A stretch of 64,000 nucleotides of DNA from Enterococcus sp. BWR-S5. Its GTDB lineage: Bacteria > Bacillota > Bacilli > Lactobacillales > Enterococcaceae. Positions within the stretch are counted from its first letter, which is position 1. The number at the start of each line of letters is the position of its first letter. Positions 56,889-64,000 of this stretch are shown here, piece after piece. The translations under genes and the position numbers were made by a program. The stretch covers positions 310,001-374,000 of the forward strand of contig NZ_JADOEQ010000001.1 of assembly GCF_016745255.1 (NCBI RefSeq), written 5' to 3'. The notes beneath the pieces are model-generated. The model was given only the letters and a program-made list of their open reading frames with translations, made no database searches and was not told where the DNA came from.

Positions 56889-57640
56889 CAAAACGAATTA
56901 TTCCCTGTCTGGATGTGACAGATGGTCAGGTGGTTAAAGGGGTTAACTTTGTTAATCTGCAAAGCATCGGTGATCCTGTAGCCATTGCACGCGCCTATAA
57001 CGATCAGGGGGCAGATGAGCTGGTTTTTCTGGATATTACCGCGACCAGTGATGAACGGGAAACGATGGTTGATGTTATTGAACGAACGGCTTCAGAAGTA
57101 TTTATTCCTCTGACTGTAGGTGGTGGTATCCGCTCTGTTGAGGATATGAAGAAGATGCTGCAGGCGGGAGCAGATAAAATTTCATTGAATTCGGCAGCAA
57201 TCCAAAACCCGCTTTTGATTAAAGAGGGGGCTGAGAAATTTGGGTCCCAATGTATCGTCGTGGCAGTTGATGCTAAACGAACAGATTCGGGCAGCTGGCA
57301 TGTGTTTGTCAAAGGTGGTCGAGAAGATACCGGTTTGGATGTTATTGAGTGGGTCAAGCAGGCGGTTGAGCTAGGAGCAGGCGAGATTTTGCTGACAAGT
57401 ATGGATGCAGATGGCACGAAGCAGGGCTATGATTTGGCATTGAATCAGGCAGTCTGTGAGGCAGTGACTGTTCCGGTTATTGCTTCCGGCGGCTGCGGCA
57501 ATCAAGAAGATATTTTAGAAGTTTTTGAGCAAACAGAAGTTACAGCAGCTTTAGCAGCAAGTATTTTCCATTATGGCGAAGTGAAAATTCCTGATTTAAA
57601 AGAATTTTTACAGGATAAAGGAGTGACAGTACGCAGATGA
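56882..57640 (+). CDS. hisF: Imidazole glycerol phosphate synthase cyclase HisF
   Basis: 252-residue TIM barrel that makes IGP and AICAR with HisH. Catalytic Asp residues are in [18 protein letters not shown] and [14 protein letters not shown]; phosphate loops are [11 protein letters not shown] and ASGGCGN. AGGTGGAA precedes ATG 56882. It overlaps hisI by four bases. Confidence 0.97.
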   Translation: MLTKRIIPCLDVTDGQVVKGVNFVNLQSIGDPVAIARAYNDQGADELVFLDITATSDERETMVDVIERTASEVFIPLTVGGGIRSVEDMKKMLQAGADKISLNSAAIQNPLLIKEGAEKFGSQCIVVAVDAKRTDSGSWHVFVKGGREDTGLDVIEWVKQAVELGAGEILLTSMDADGTKQGYDLALNQAVCEAVTVPVIASGGCGNQEDILEVFEQTEVTAALAASIFHYGEVKIPDLKEFLQDKGVTVRR

Positions 57641-57963
57641 AACTAGATTTTTCAAAGGGCTTAGTTCCGGCAATCATTATTGAGCACCAGACGAATGACG
57701 TGCTGATGCTGGCCTATATGAACGAGGAGAGCTACAATAAAACACTTGAAACTAAAACGACGTGGTTCTATTCCCGTTCCCGCAACTCATTATGGAACAA
57801 AGGCGAAACTAGCGGACATGTCCAGCACGTGAAAAGTATAACTACAGATTGCGACAAAGATACGTTGCTGATTCGTGTCGAGCAGGTCGGTCCGGCTTGC
57901 CATACAGGGGCTCATAGCTGTTTTTTCAATGTCATTCTTGAGGAGGAAACAAACAATGCTTGA
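57637..57963 (+). CDS. hisI: Phosphoribosyl-AMP cyclohydrolase HisI
   Basis: 108-residue zinc/magnesium hydrolase opening the purine ring of PR-AMP. Motifs: [40 protein letters not shown] and the zinc cysteines in DCDKDTLL and [12 protein letters not shown]. It is separate from hisE (not the fused HisIE), and its last eight bases overlap hisE. Confidence 0.96.
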   Translation: MKLDFSKGLVPAIIIEHQTNDVLMLAYMNEESYNKTLETKTTWFYSRSRNSLWNKGETSGHVQHVKSITTDCDKDTLLIRVEQVGPACHTGAHSCFFNVILEEETNNA

Positions 57964-58267
57964 ATCACTATATAATGAAATTCTCGAAAGAAAAGAGCAG
58001 CCGAAGGAAGGCTCATATACCAACTACTTATTTGATAAAGGATTGGATAAAATTCTGAAAAAAGTTGGAGAAGAAGCCACCGAGGTCGTTATCGCAGCAA
58101 AAAACGATCAAGAAGAGCTTATTTCTGAGACCGCTGATCTTGTGTACCATATGCTGGTTTTACTGGCGGAAAAAAATATTCCGCTATCAGAAGTGGAAAA
58201 AGAGCTTGAAAAGCGACAAGGCAAGCTAAGCGTGACTAAAGACAGAAAAGAAATTGAAGAGTTATAA
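57956..58267 (+). CDS. hisE: Phosphoribosyl-ATP pyrophosphatase HisE
   Basis: 103-residue all-helical MazG-like hydrolase converting PR-ATP to PR-AMP. Signature: [31 protein letters not shown] with the metal-binding Glu residues, then [16 protein letters not shown] start at ATG 57956 behind GAGGAGG; the longer frame from 57875 runs inside hisI. Last gene of the operon; hisC and a histidinol-phosphate phosphatase gene are absent. Confidence 0.95.
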   Translation: MLESLYNEILERKEQPKEGSYTNYLFDKGLDKILKKVGEEATEVVIAAKNDQEELISETADLVYHMLVLLAEKNIPLSEVEKELEKRQGKLSVTKDRKEIEEL

Positions 58268-58306
58268 AAAACGTCAGGAATCTGAAATGATTCCTGACGT
58301 TTTTTA
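58266..58306. terminator. Terminator of the his operon
   Basis: AAAAAACGTCAGGAATC and GATTCCTGACGTTTTTT pair perfectly; the flanking A and T runs make it bidirectional, serving also the convergent gene at 58362. Confidence 0.93.
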
Positions 58307-58361
58307 TAGTTGTAACTGACATACGCCTGTTTTTCCTGTTTTATAAACAGTCGTTGACAGT

Positions 58362-58763
58362 TTAATCTTCCTTCATTAATTTCTCTACAGGCACAACAGC
58401 TTCTAATAGATAGGTACTATCATCCGCTTCATCATAGAGTGTTGTTGGAACATCAGATTTCGTCTCGATAATCAAATGGAAACCGAAGGAATCCTGAATG
58501 GCTAACCGTTTCATATTCCACTCGATGAGCGCAAACTCCAATTCCTTTCCATCCAGACGAATAAGCAGCTTATCGTCGATTGTCAGCTGATGCTGTGTCG
58601 CCTTTTTCTTATCAACAAACCACCACTGTCCTTGGTATACCTTTATCAAATCAGCTGTTGACCGATTCTCATCCAACTTCTTTTTACCGTGCTTAAAAAG
58701 TAATGAACTGGCAATACCTGTAACGACAGAAGCCCCAAGCAAAAATGACCAATGCTTTTTCAA
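58362..58763 (-). CDS. DUF4828-like small protein with N-terminal membrane helix
   Basis: 133 residues: an N-terminal hydrophobic helix (WSFLLGASVVTGIASSLLF), a basic stretch (KHGKKK), then a beta-rich domain (YQGQWWFVDKKKATQHQLTI, LIRLDGKELEFALIEWN). The layout fits the DUF4828 family of enterococci and lactobacilli; the assignment is from pattern only and function is unknown. ATG 58763 is followed from CCGGAGGTTG upstream. Confidence 0.65.
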   Translation of the reverse strand: MKKHWSFLLGASVVTGIASSLLFKHGKKKLDENRSTADLIKVYQGQWWFVDKKKATQHQLTIDDKLLIRLDGKELEFALIEWNMKRLAIQDSFGFHLIIETKSDVPTTLYDEADDSTYLLEAVVPVEKLMKED

Positions 58764-58916
58764 TTTTTCAACCTCCGGCTTTTCTTTTTATGATAGCATG
58801 AATGAAGAAAAAATGATGAGAACAATAACGCATCATTAACAAAATTTAAGAATGTTGAGAAAAATCAGAGAAATTGTCTATGGTACTGATGAAACGGAAG
58901 AATTTATGTGAATTGC

Positions 58917-58948
58917 CTGCGCAACAGCAACTGTTGCGTGCCTTTTTG
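58917..58948 (+). other. Hairpin with T-run in the leader of the XRE gene
   Basis: TGCGCAACAG and CTGTTGCGTG form a stem with a three-base loop, followed by CCTTTTTGG, 43 bases before the regulator gene. It has the form of a small intrinsic terminator or attenuator. Flanking CCTGC and GGCAGG offer a competing pairing. Confidence 0.4.
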
Positions 58949-58990
58949 GAGGCAGGAAGGTAAAGTCGAAGCAGGAGGGAAAACGAAAAA

Positions 58991-59455
58991 ATGGATTTAG
59001 GTCAAAAAATGAAACGTAAAAGAAATGAATTGGGCTTGACCCAGCAAGAGGTTGCAGATAAGGTTTTTGTCACTCGCCAAACCATCTCAAAATGGGAATT
59101 GGGGAAAAGCAGACCGGACCTTATCTCACTAAAATTATTAGAAGAGCTGTTGCAGGAAACATTCTTGGATCAGCCGGAAAAGAGGGAATTTAAGATGAAA
59201 GTAACAAAGAAAGATATTTTGATGACGTTGCTGTTTGGTGTGGTATTTTTACCAGTGCGGTTTTTAGTTACATGGCTCAGACCGAAGATTAGTACCCCGC
59301 TGATGAAGTTCATTATAGTACCAATTCTTTTGGTAGCAGGAACGTTGTATTTACGTTCGTTAAATACACAGGCATTTTCTGTGATTTGGGTATTTATCTT
59401 GTGTTTCTATTATTCAATCGTGAGCTATTACACAGGATCAAAATCATCTGATTGA
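58991..59455 (+). CDS. XRE-family regulator fused to a membrane domain
   Basis: 154 residues: HTH_3 DNA-binding domain (1-60, LTQQEVADKVFVTRQTISKWELGKSRPDL) followed by a linker and three hydrophobic helices (about 75-148: ILMTLLFGVVFLPVRFLV, FIIVPILLVAGTLYL, VIWVFILCFYYSIVSYY). Such one-component, membrane-anchored repressors often respond to envelope or peptide signals; the target is unknown. AGGAGGG lies before ATG 58991. No partner gene is adjacent. Confidence 0.82.
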   Translation: MDLGQKMKRKRNELGLTQQEVADKVFVTRQTISKWELGKSRPDLISLKLLEELLQETFLDQPEKREFKMKVTKKDILMTLLFGVVFLPVRFLVTWLRPKISTPLMKFIIVPILLVAGTLYLRSLNTQAFSVIWVFILCFYYSIVSYYTGSKSSD

Positions 59456-59481
59456 GCAACAGGTAAGAGGTTAATACAAAG

Positions 59482-59522
59482 AGAAGGAGCTGAGGCATTT
59501 TTATGTCATAGCTTCTTTTTTG
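59482..59522 (+). terminator. Imperfect terminator after the XRE gene
   Basis: AGAAGGAGCTGAGGCA can pair imperfectly with TGTCATAGCTTCTT, followed by TTTTTT. Confidence 0.6.
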
Positions 59523-59601
59523 CATCGTATGAAGGGATTATAAAAATTTTATGGCTGTGAATTCGGTGATACCTAGGATTGGGAAGGGAACCATCGGAAT
59601 A

Positions 59602-60134
59602 TTGTCTAGCTTTACGAGCAGCTACCGTATTTAAGAGGAGCACAAAACTTTTTAGGAAAAAGTTTTGTGTGATTGACGTCACGCATACCATTCGACTAAA
59701 GTAACAGACAAGTCGAACTGGCATAGCTTCTCTCAACAATAAGCCAAAACGTGTCTCATGGTAAAGAACACTATGTTTCAATTTTGTCTTATTGTTCGGA
59801 AGCTGGACAAGCTCGTTCAGCTTTTCTGTTTGTCTAGCTTCACGAGTCAGCTCACTTGACGATAAGATAAACTGCCTTCAGTGAACATAATACAAAATTT
59901 ATAATGTGTATCTACGGTTCTCATTTTACTGCGATCCTCGATACAAAACGTTACACTTGGTCCGTTTTCCTATATCGCGCATGAGCTAAGCGACTCGTTC
60001 AGCTTTTCTGGTTTGTCTAGCTTCACGAGCTAGCTTCTCTCAACAATAAGGCAAAATGTGTCTCATGGTAAAGAACACCATGTGTCAATTTTGTCTTATT
60101 GTTCGGAAGCTGGACAAGCTCGTTCAGCTTTTCT
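59602..60134 (+). repeat. Composite hairpin repeat, copy B (interrupted)
   Basis: Same repeat family as at 12.44-12.75 kb: a module II whose left arm (TTGTCTAGCTTTACGAGCAG, 59602-59621) is separated from the rest (59722-59827) by about 100 foreign bases; a module I (59828-60009) with an altered, longer centre; and a complete module II (60010-60134). Stem AACAATAAG/CTTATTGTT is conserved in both module II copies, and CATGGT/ACCATG in the last. Modules keep the same order (II-I-II) and orientation as in copy A. The rest of the 59456-60202 gap has no gene. Confidence 0.8.
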
Positions 60135-60202
60135 TAATCTGCTACAACTTAGTTGTCCAAAGTCTGTAAAATGTGGTATTGTGATGAGGAAAGGGTGTTC
60201 GT

Positions 60203-60931
60203 ATGATTGTTTATCCAGAGGTTCATTTGGCCCGTTTTTTGAGTAGACCCAATCGCTTTATTGCTGAGTGTGAGTTGATAGAAACTAATGAGCAGGTAAC
60301 GGTTCATGTAAAAAATACCGGCAGAGGGAAAGAAGTGCTGTTATATGGTGCTGAGGTGGCGCTGAGTCATCAACCTTCGCCAAAAAGAAAAACAGCGTAT
60401 GACTTAGTGGCTGTAAAAAAGGCAGAGCAATGGTTCAATATTGACAGCCAAGTGCCTAATGCACTGGCAGCGCAAGGACTGTTAGATGGAGAGATTATTT
60501 TGCCGGAGCTGAATGGTCAAATCAGCTTTTTAAAGCGTGAACAACGATATGGTGATTCGAAATTCGATATTTACATCGAAACAGATACTGGACAGAAGGC
60601 ATTCGTAGAGGTAAAGGGGATGACTCTGGAAAATGATAGAATCGGGGCCTTTCCTGATGCACCAACGCTTAGAGGCTTAAAGCATGTCAAAGAATTAACG
60701 AAGGCTATTGCTGAGGGTTATCAGTGTTACATACTGTTCATTGCTCAATTTGAACAGATTCGTGTAGCGACAATCAATAAAGAGATGCAGCAGGCACTGG
60801 CGGAAGCAATTTTTGTCGGACAGCAAACTGGATTAAAGGTGCTTGCCTACAATTGTAGGGTGCAACCGGAATCGATTCAGGTGTTGCGACCCATCGCTTT
60901 TGATTTGAATCAGGCATTTATTCAGCAGTAG
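60203..60931 (+). CDS. sfsA: DNA/RNA nuclease SfsA
   Basis: 242-residue SfsA: N-terminal OB-like domain (ARFLSRPNRFIAECEL, VHVKNTGRGKEVLLYGAEV) and a PD-(D/E)xK nuclease-like domain (RYGDSKFDIYIE, FVEVKGMTLE, FPDAPTLRGLKHVKEL). First named for maltose metabolism in E. coli; biochemical reports describe nucleic-acid cleavage. ATG 60203 follows AAAGGGTG. It stands alone behind the repeat. Confidence 0.9.
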   Translation: MIVYPEVHLARFLSRPNRFIAECELIETNEQVTVHVKNTGRGKEVLLYGAEVALSHQPSPKRKTAYDLVAVKKAEQWFNIDSQVPNALAAQGLLDGEIILPELNGQISFLKREQRYGDSKFDIYIETDTGQKAFVEVKGMTLENDRIGAFPDAPTLRGLKHVKELTKAIAEGYQCYILFIAQFEQIRVATINKEMQQALAEAIFVGQQTGLKVLAYNCRVQPESIQVLRPIAFDLNQAFIQQ

Positions 60932-61114
60932 CTGATGTTCGAGCTCTGAAATCAGAAGCATGAAACGTAAATGCAGTATATTTTATGGTTTTATCATTCT
61001 CAGATACTAAATAGTTGTGGAGTCAGTCGTTTCTGAGAGTGAAACTATGCAGCAGCGATGCGGTATAGGAAAATAGATGTAGTACATGAGTGTTAAAAGA
61101 AAGGTGAGGATAAC

Positions 61115-62116
61115 ATGATTCATTTAGGCGTAATTGGAACAAATTGGATTAGCGACCAGTTTGTACAGGCAGCATTGGAGACAGGAAAATATGATTTGGC
61201 AGCTGTCTATTCAAGAAAACTGGAAAGTGCACAGAAATTTGGCGAGAAATATGGAGATGTGGAATATGCAATTGATTTGAACACATTTTTTGATATTGCG
61301 CACATGAGCACCGTCTATATTGCTTCACCAAATGCGTTGCATTTTGAACAGGCAAAGCAGGCAATCTTAGCAGGAAAAAATGTTATTGTAGAGAAACCGG
61401 CATTTTCAACACCTGCTGAAATGGATGAAATTATCACATTGGCCAATCAACAGCGTGTGTTCTTTTTTGAAGCAGCTCGAAATATTCATGAAAAAAGCTT
61501 CAAAAAGATTGGCGATTTGTTGCCATTGAAGAATGAGATTATCGGGGCAAACTTTACCTATATGAAGTATTCTTCCCGTTATGACCAAGTACTGGATGGA
61601 CAGGAACCAAATATTTTTTCTCCACGCTTCTCCGGCGGCGCTTTGATGGATTTGGGTGTATACCTAATCTATGCAGCAGTTGCTTGGTTTGGTGTCCCGA
61701 ATGAAAGCCATTATTTTGCGCGGAAAATTCGCACAGGAGTTGATGGATTGGGAACAGCAATTTTACGCTATGATCGGTTTGATGTAACAATCCAAGCTGG
61801 GAAAATCGGTGATTCTTCTCTGGATTCAGAAATTTATTTTGATAACGGCACATTACTTTTAGATGGAATCAATGCAATTTCAAAAGCCGAATTTCATGAT
61901 AGAAACCAGCAACGGACAGAGGTCATTTCATTGACAACAGAAGAAAATCCAATGGTTGAAGAAGCGGCAGATTTTGCTCATGTCATTGAAAACCCGGAAG
62001 ATAAAAACTGGGGTATCGCTTATGAAGAATGGGTTGAGCTGGCTCGCAATGTTAATCAGGTAGTAACCGATTTAAGAGCTAGTGCGGGTATTGTATTTGA
62101 TGCTGATAAAAAGTAA
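61115..62116 (+). CDS. Gfo/Idh/MocA-family oxidoreductase
   Basis: 333-residue NAD(P)-dependent oxidoreductase: an N-terminal Rossmann fold (LGVIGTNWISDQFV) with the EKPA loop (VIVEKPAFSTPAEM) and a C-terminal alpha/beta domain (FSGGALMDLGVYLIYAA) that holds the catalytic region. Substrates of the family are sugars, inositols and sugar derivatives; which one applies here is not clear. AAAGGTGAG precedes ATG 61115. Single gene. Confidence 0.9.
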   Translation: MIHLGVIGTNWISDQFVQAALETGKYDLAAVYSRKLESAQKFGEKYGDVEYAIDLNTFFDIAHMSTVYIASPNALHFEQAKQAILAGKNVIVEKPAFSTPAEMDEIITLANQQRVFFFEAARNIHEKSFKKIGDLLPLKNEIIGANFTYMKYSSRYDQVLDGQEPNIFSPRFSGGALMDLGVYLIYAAVAWFGVPNESHYFARKIRTGVDGLGTAILRYDRFDVTIQAGKIGDSSLDSEIYFDNGTLLLDGINAISKAEFHDRNQQRTEVISLTTEENPMVEEAADFAHVIENPEDKNWGIAYEEWVELARNVNQVVTDLRASAGIVFDADKK

Positions 62117-62289
62117 AATAGGAATAGGCTATTAGTGCGTAAAACATGAGATAATGCAGAAAAGTCTGCTTGCTCATGGATGTTCATAGCAGCTAAAACT
62201 AATAAATGACAGGGTTGTGACTTGATTCGAAAGGGATACATGTATTTCTTGGATGATTGTCACAGCCTTGCTCTTGAAAGAGGATACAT

Positions 62290-63450
62290 ATGGATTTATT
62301 TAAACAGCTGCCAGAAGGCTGGCAGAAGCAATGGCAGGATTCTGGTTTTGATGAACCTTCAGCGATACAACAGCTGAGCTTCACACCCTTGTCAGAAGGG
62401 AAAAACGTCAGAGGTATTTCACCTACAGGCACAGGGAAAACCCTGGCTTATTTATTGCCGCTTTTATTGAATGTAGAAAAACAGGCAGGGAGTCAATTGC
62501 TGATTCTTGCGCCTTCTCAGGAGCTGGCTGTACAAATTGGACAGGTCGCACAGGAATGGGGTAAAACACTGGAGCTGAAAACCCAGACGTTAATTGGCGG
62601 AGCCAATGTGAAACGTCAGGTGGAGAAGCTGAAGAAAAAACCGGAAGTTTTGATTGGAACGCCGGGAAGAATTCTGGAGCTGATTCGCTCGAAAAAAATC
62701 AAAAGTCACCAGCTGAAAACAATTGTTATGGACGAGGCAGATTTACTGCTTCAAAAAAGTGAGCTGGATTTGACGAGACAGATTTTACAAAGTGCACCAG
62801 TAGATTACCAGCTGGTGTTTTATTCTGCAACTGCCGATACAATTGAAAAAGAGGTAAGTGAGCTGGCAGCAGAGGTCTTGACTGTTGATGCAGTAAATGA
62901 GGATAATTCCGCCGGTAAGATTCAACATTTTTACATAGAAGTGCCTTTTAGAAAGCGAAAGGACTTTCTTCAAAAGATGCTTCATATCCCATCTTTCTAT
63001 GGTATGGTATTTTTCAATCAGTTAGCTGATTTAGGGGCAATTGAGGAGAAGCTGACCTATGAAGCTCTTCCAGTGGTGGGGCTTGCCTCGGACCAGAACA
63101 AACAAATGAGAAAGCTGGCGATCACTCAATTTTCTCAGAGGCGGGCAAAAATGCTTCTGACGACAGATGTCGGAGCGAGAGGACTGGATTTTCCTGCAAT
63201 TGATTTTGTAGTTAATGCAGATGTTCCTCAAGATAGTGTCAGCTACGCCCATCGTGCCGGCCGAACAGGACGAATGGGTGCTGAAGGCGCAGTTGTGACC
63301 TTTATCAATGAGCGGACGAAACGAGACTTCCAGCGTTTGATGAAGGCTGTCGGGCAAACGGCGGAGGAGCTGTTTGTTTACGATGCCGGGTTCCATAAGG
63401 AGAAGAAAGAGGATCGACGGCCGACAGGAAAAGAGAAAAAAGGGAAATGA
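62290..63450 (+). CDS. DEAD-box RNA helicase (YfmL-like)
   Basis: 386-residue minimal DEAD-box helicase. Q motif region FDEPSAIQQ, Walker A TGTGKTLAY, PSQELAV, GTPGRIL, DEAD, SAT, then GARGLDFP and HRAGRTGRMG are all present; the C-terminus is only a short lysine-rich tail (RRPTGKEKKGK). Short proteins of this kind act in ribosome assembly and cold growth (B. subtilis YfmL, 376 residues). AGAGGATA precedes ATG 62290. Confidence 0.9.
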   Translation: MDLFKQLPEGWQKQWQDSGFDEPSAIQQLSFTPLSEGKNVRGISPTGTGKTLAYLLPLLLNVEKQAGSQLLILAPSQELAVQIGQVAQEWGKTLELKTQTLIGGANVKRQVEKLKKKPEVLIGTPGRILELIRSKKIKSHQLKTIVMDEADLLLQKSELDLTRQILQSAPVDYQLVFYSATADTIEKEVSELAAEVLTVDAVNEDNSAGKIQHFYIEVPFRKRKDFLQKMLHIPSFYGMVFFNQLADLGAIEEKLTYEALPVVGLASDQNKQMRKLAITQFSQRRAKMLLTTDVGARGLDFPAIDFVVNADVPQDSVSYAHRAGRTGRMGAEGAVVTFINERTKRDFQRLMKAVGQTAEELFVYDAGFHKEKKEDRRPTGKEKKGK

Positions 63451-63497
63451 TTGTTGACTGTTGTGTTTGGATTCATCGGGCATAAGGGAGGCTAAGC

Positions 63498-64000
63498 ATG
63501 AAATCCAGAAAAGAAGAAATTTTAACCTTGCTGCAAAAGAAGAAAATTGGTATGACAGCAGCCGATATTGCAGAGAAGCTGCAAATTGATCGAAGCAATG
63601 CAAGTCGATACTTGAGTGAGCTTTCAAAAGAGAAAAGAATTCTTAAAGGAGAAGGCAGACCTGTCATCTATTCTGCAACCCTTGAAGAGGACGAAGAAAA
63701 GATTCATGTAGACAATTCGAGTGAGGTTTCCTTTGAAAATCTTGTGGGTGCGAACGATTCATTGAAAGTCAGTATCCAACAAGCAAAGGCAGCGATTCTT
63801 TACCCGCCAAGAGGGCTCCATACGATTATTTTCGGAGAAACAGGAACAGGGAAATCCTTGTTTGCGGAATGTATGTATCACTTTGCGGTGGATTCCAAGA
63901 CATTGCCGCAGAATGCACCATTTATTTCCTTTAACTGTGCAGACTATGCACAAAATCCGCAATTGCTTTTTGGGCATATTTTTGGCGTGAAAAAAGGCGC
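63498..64000 (+). CDS. LevR/ManR-type sigma-54 activator, 3'-truncated by window edge
   Basis: The visible 167 residues contain an N-terminal helix-turn-helix (about 1-60, MTAADIAEKLQIDRSNASRYLSEL) and the start of an AAA+ sigma-54 interaction domain with Walker A GETGTGKS (about residue 114) and FISFNCADYAQNPQLLFGHIFG. This HTH-then-AAA+ order belongs to the LevR/MptR regulators, which carry PTS regulation domains further on and activate mannose-family PTS operons with RpoN. The rest lies outside the window. GGGAGGCTAAGC precedes ATG 63498. Confidence 0.87.
   Translation, partial: MKSRKEEILTLLQKKKIGMTAADIAEKLQIDRSNASRYLSELSKEKRILKGEGRPVIYSATLEEDEEKIHVDNSSEVSFENLVGANDSLKVSIQQAKAAILYPPRGLHTIIFGETGTGKSLFAECMYHFAVDSKTLPQNAPFISFNCADYAQNPQLLFGHIFGVKKG

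Noticed and set aside
59506-60246. Short open frames at 59506-59781 (minus) and 60058-60246 (plus)
   Set aside because: They run through the hairpin repeats, lack binding sites and match nothing recognisable.
62209-62271. Stem GGTTGTGAC/GTCACAGCC before the DEAD-box gene
   Set aside because: It has no T-run, a 45-base loop and no match to a known leader; not enough to call a feature.

Overview
The window is low-GC Gram-positive (Firmicutes) chromosome and looks like Enterococcus or a very close relative. The evidence is the gene order yqhT/pepP-efp-yqhY-nusB-folD-xseA-xseB-ispA-tlyA-argR-recN, the complete dcw division cluster flanked by a DUF3397 gene and ileS, MucBP/sortase-type surface protein architecture, T-box leaders, perfect CcpA cre sites and a TIGR04197/DUF3958/LXG secretion cassette. 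The absence of dxs next to ispA and of accBC next to yqhY also fits Lactobacillales. No tRNA, rRNA, CRISPR array, phage or intact insertion sequence was seen.

Layout. 1-4.2 kb: end of a secreted metallophosphoesterase, a small unknown protein and a sortase-anchored GH18 chitinase under a cre site. 4.3-7.3 kb: an arcD-arcT pair (arginine/ornithine exchange) behind a Crp/Fnr-type box placed exactly at -41.5 and a cre site, but without arcABC. 7.4-9.4 kb: VOC protein, pyridoxamine-phosphate-oxidase-like protein, membrane-anchored phosphoesterase. 9.6-19.5 kb: housekeeping block pepP to recN, interrupted between nusB and folD by a composite hairpin repeat. 19.6-20.7 kb: a DUF4044 microprotein and a CorA transporter on the minus strand. 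20.9-39.1 kb: DUF3397, mraZ (with MraZ boxes), rsmH, ftsL, pbp2x, mraY, murD, murG, divIB, ftsA, ftsZ, ylmE, sepF, ylmG, ylmH, divIVA, then an isoleucine T-box and ileS. 39.2-41.4 kb: a DtxR-type regulator and zwf on the minus strand. 41.4-47.6 kb: gltBD. 47.8-51.4 kb: an LXG polymorphic toxin cassette with immunity genes and an orphan toxin-tip remnant. 51.5-58.3 kb: histidine operon hisZGDBHAFIE behind a histidine T-box. 58.4-64 kb: DUF4828-like protein, XRE-membrane regulator, a second copy of the hairpin repeat, sfsA, Gfo/Idh/MocA oxidoreductase, DEAD-box helicase, and the start of a LevR-type sigma-54 activator running off the window.

How it works together. The dcw block couples lipid II synthesis (mraY, murD, murG) with divisome assembly (ftsL, pbp2x, divIB, ftsA, ftsZ, sepF, divIVA), apparently with autoregulation by MraZ. 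gltBD and the his operon give nitrogen assimilation and near-complete histidine synthesis (HisC and the histinol-phosphate phosphatase are not here). The accessory interest is concentrated in three places: the LXG cassette, which carries a recognisable scar of toxin-tip replacement; the arcDT control region; and the repeated hairpin element present at about 12.4 and 59.6 kb. All starts were checked against upstream ribosome binding sites; several were moved from the longest open frame, and divIB appears to begin with an AUU codon.
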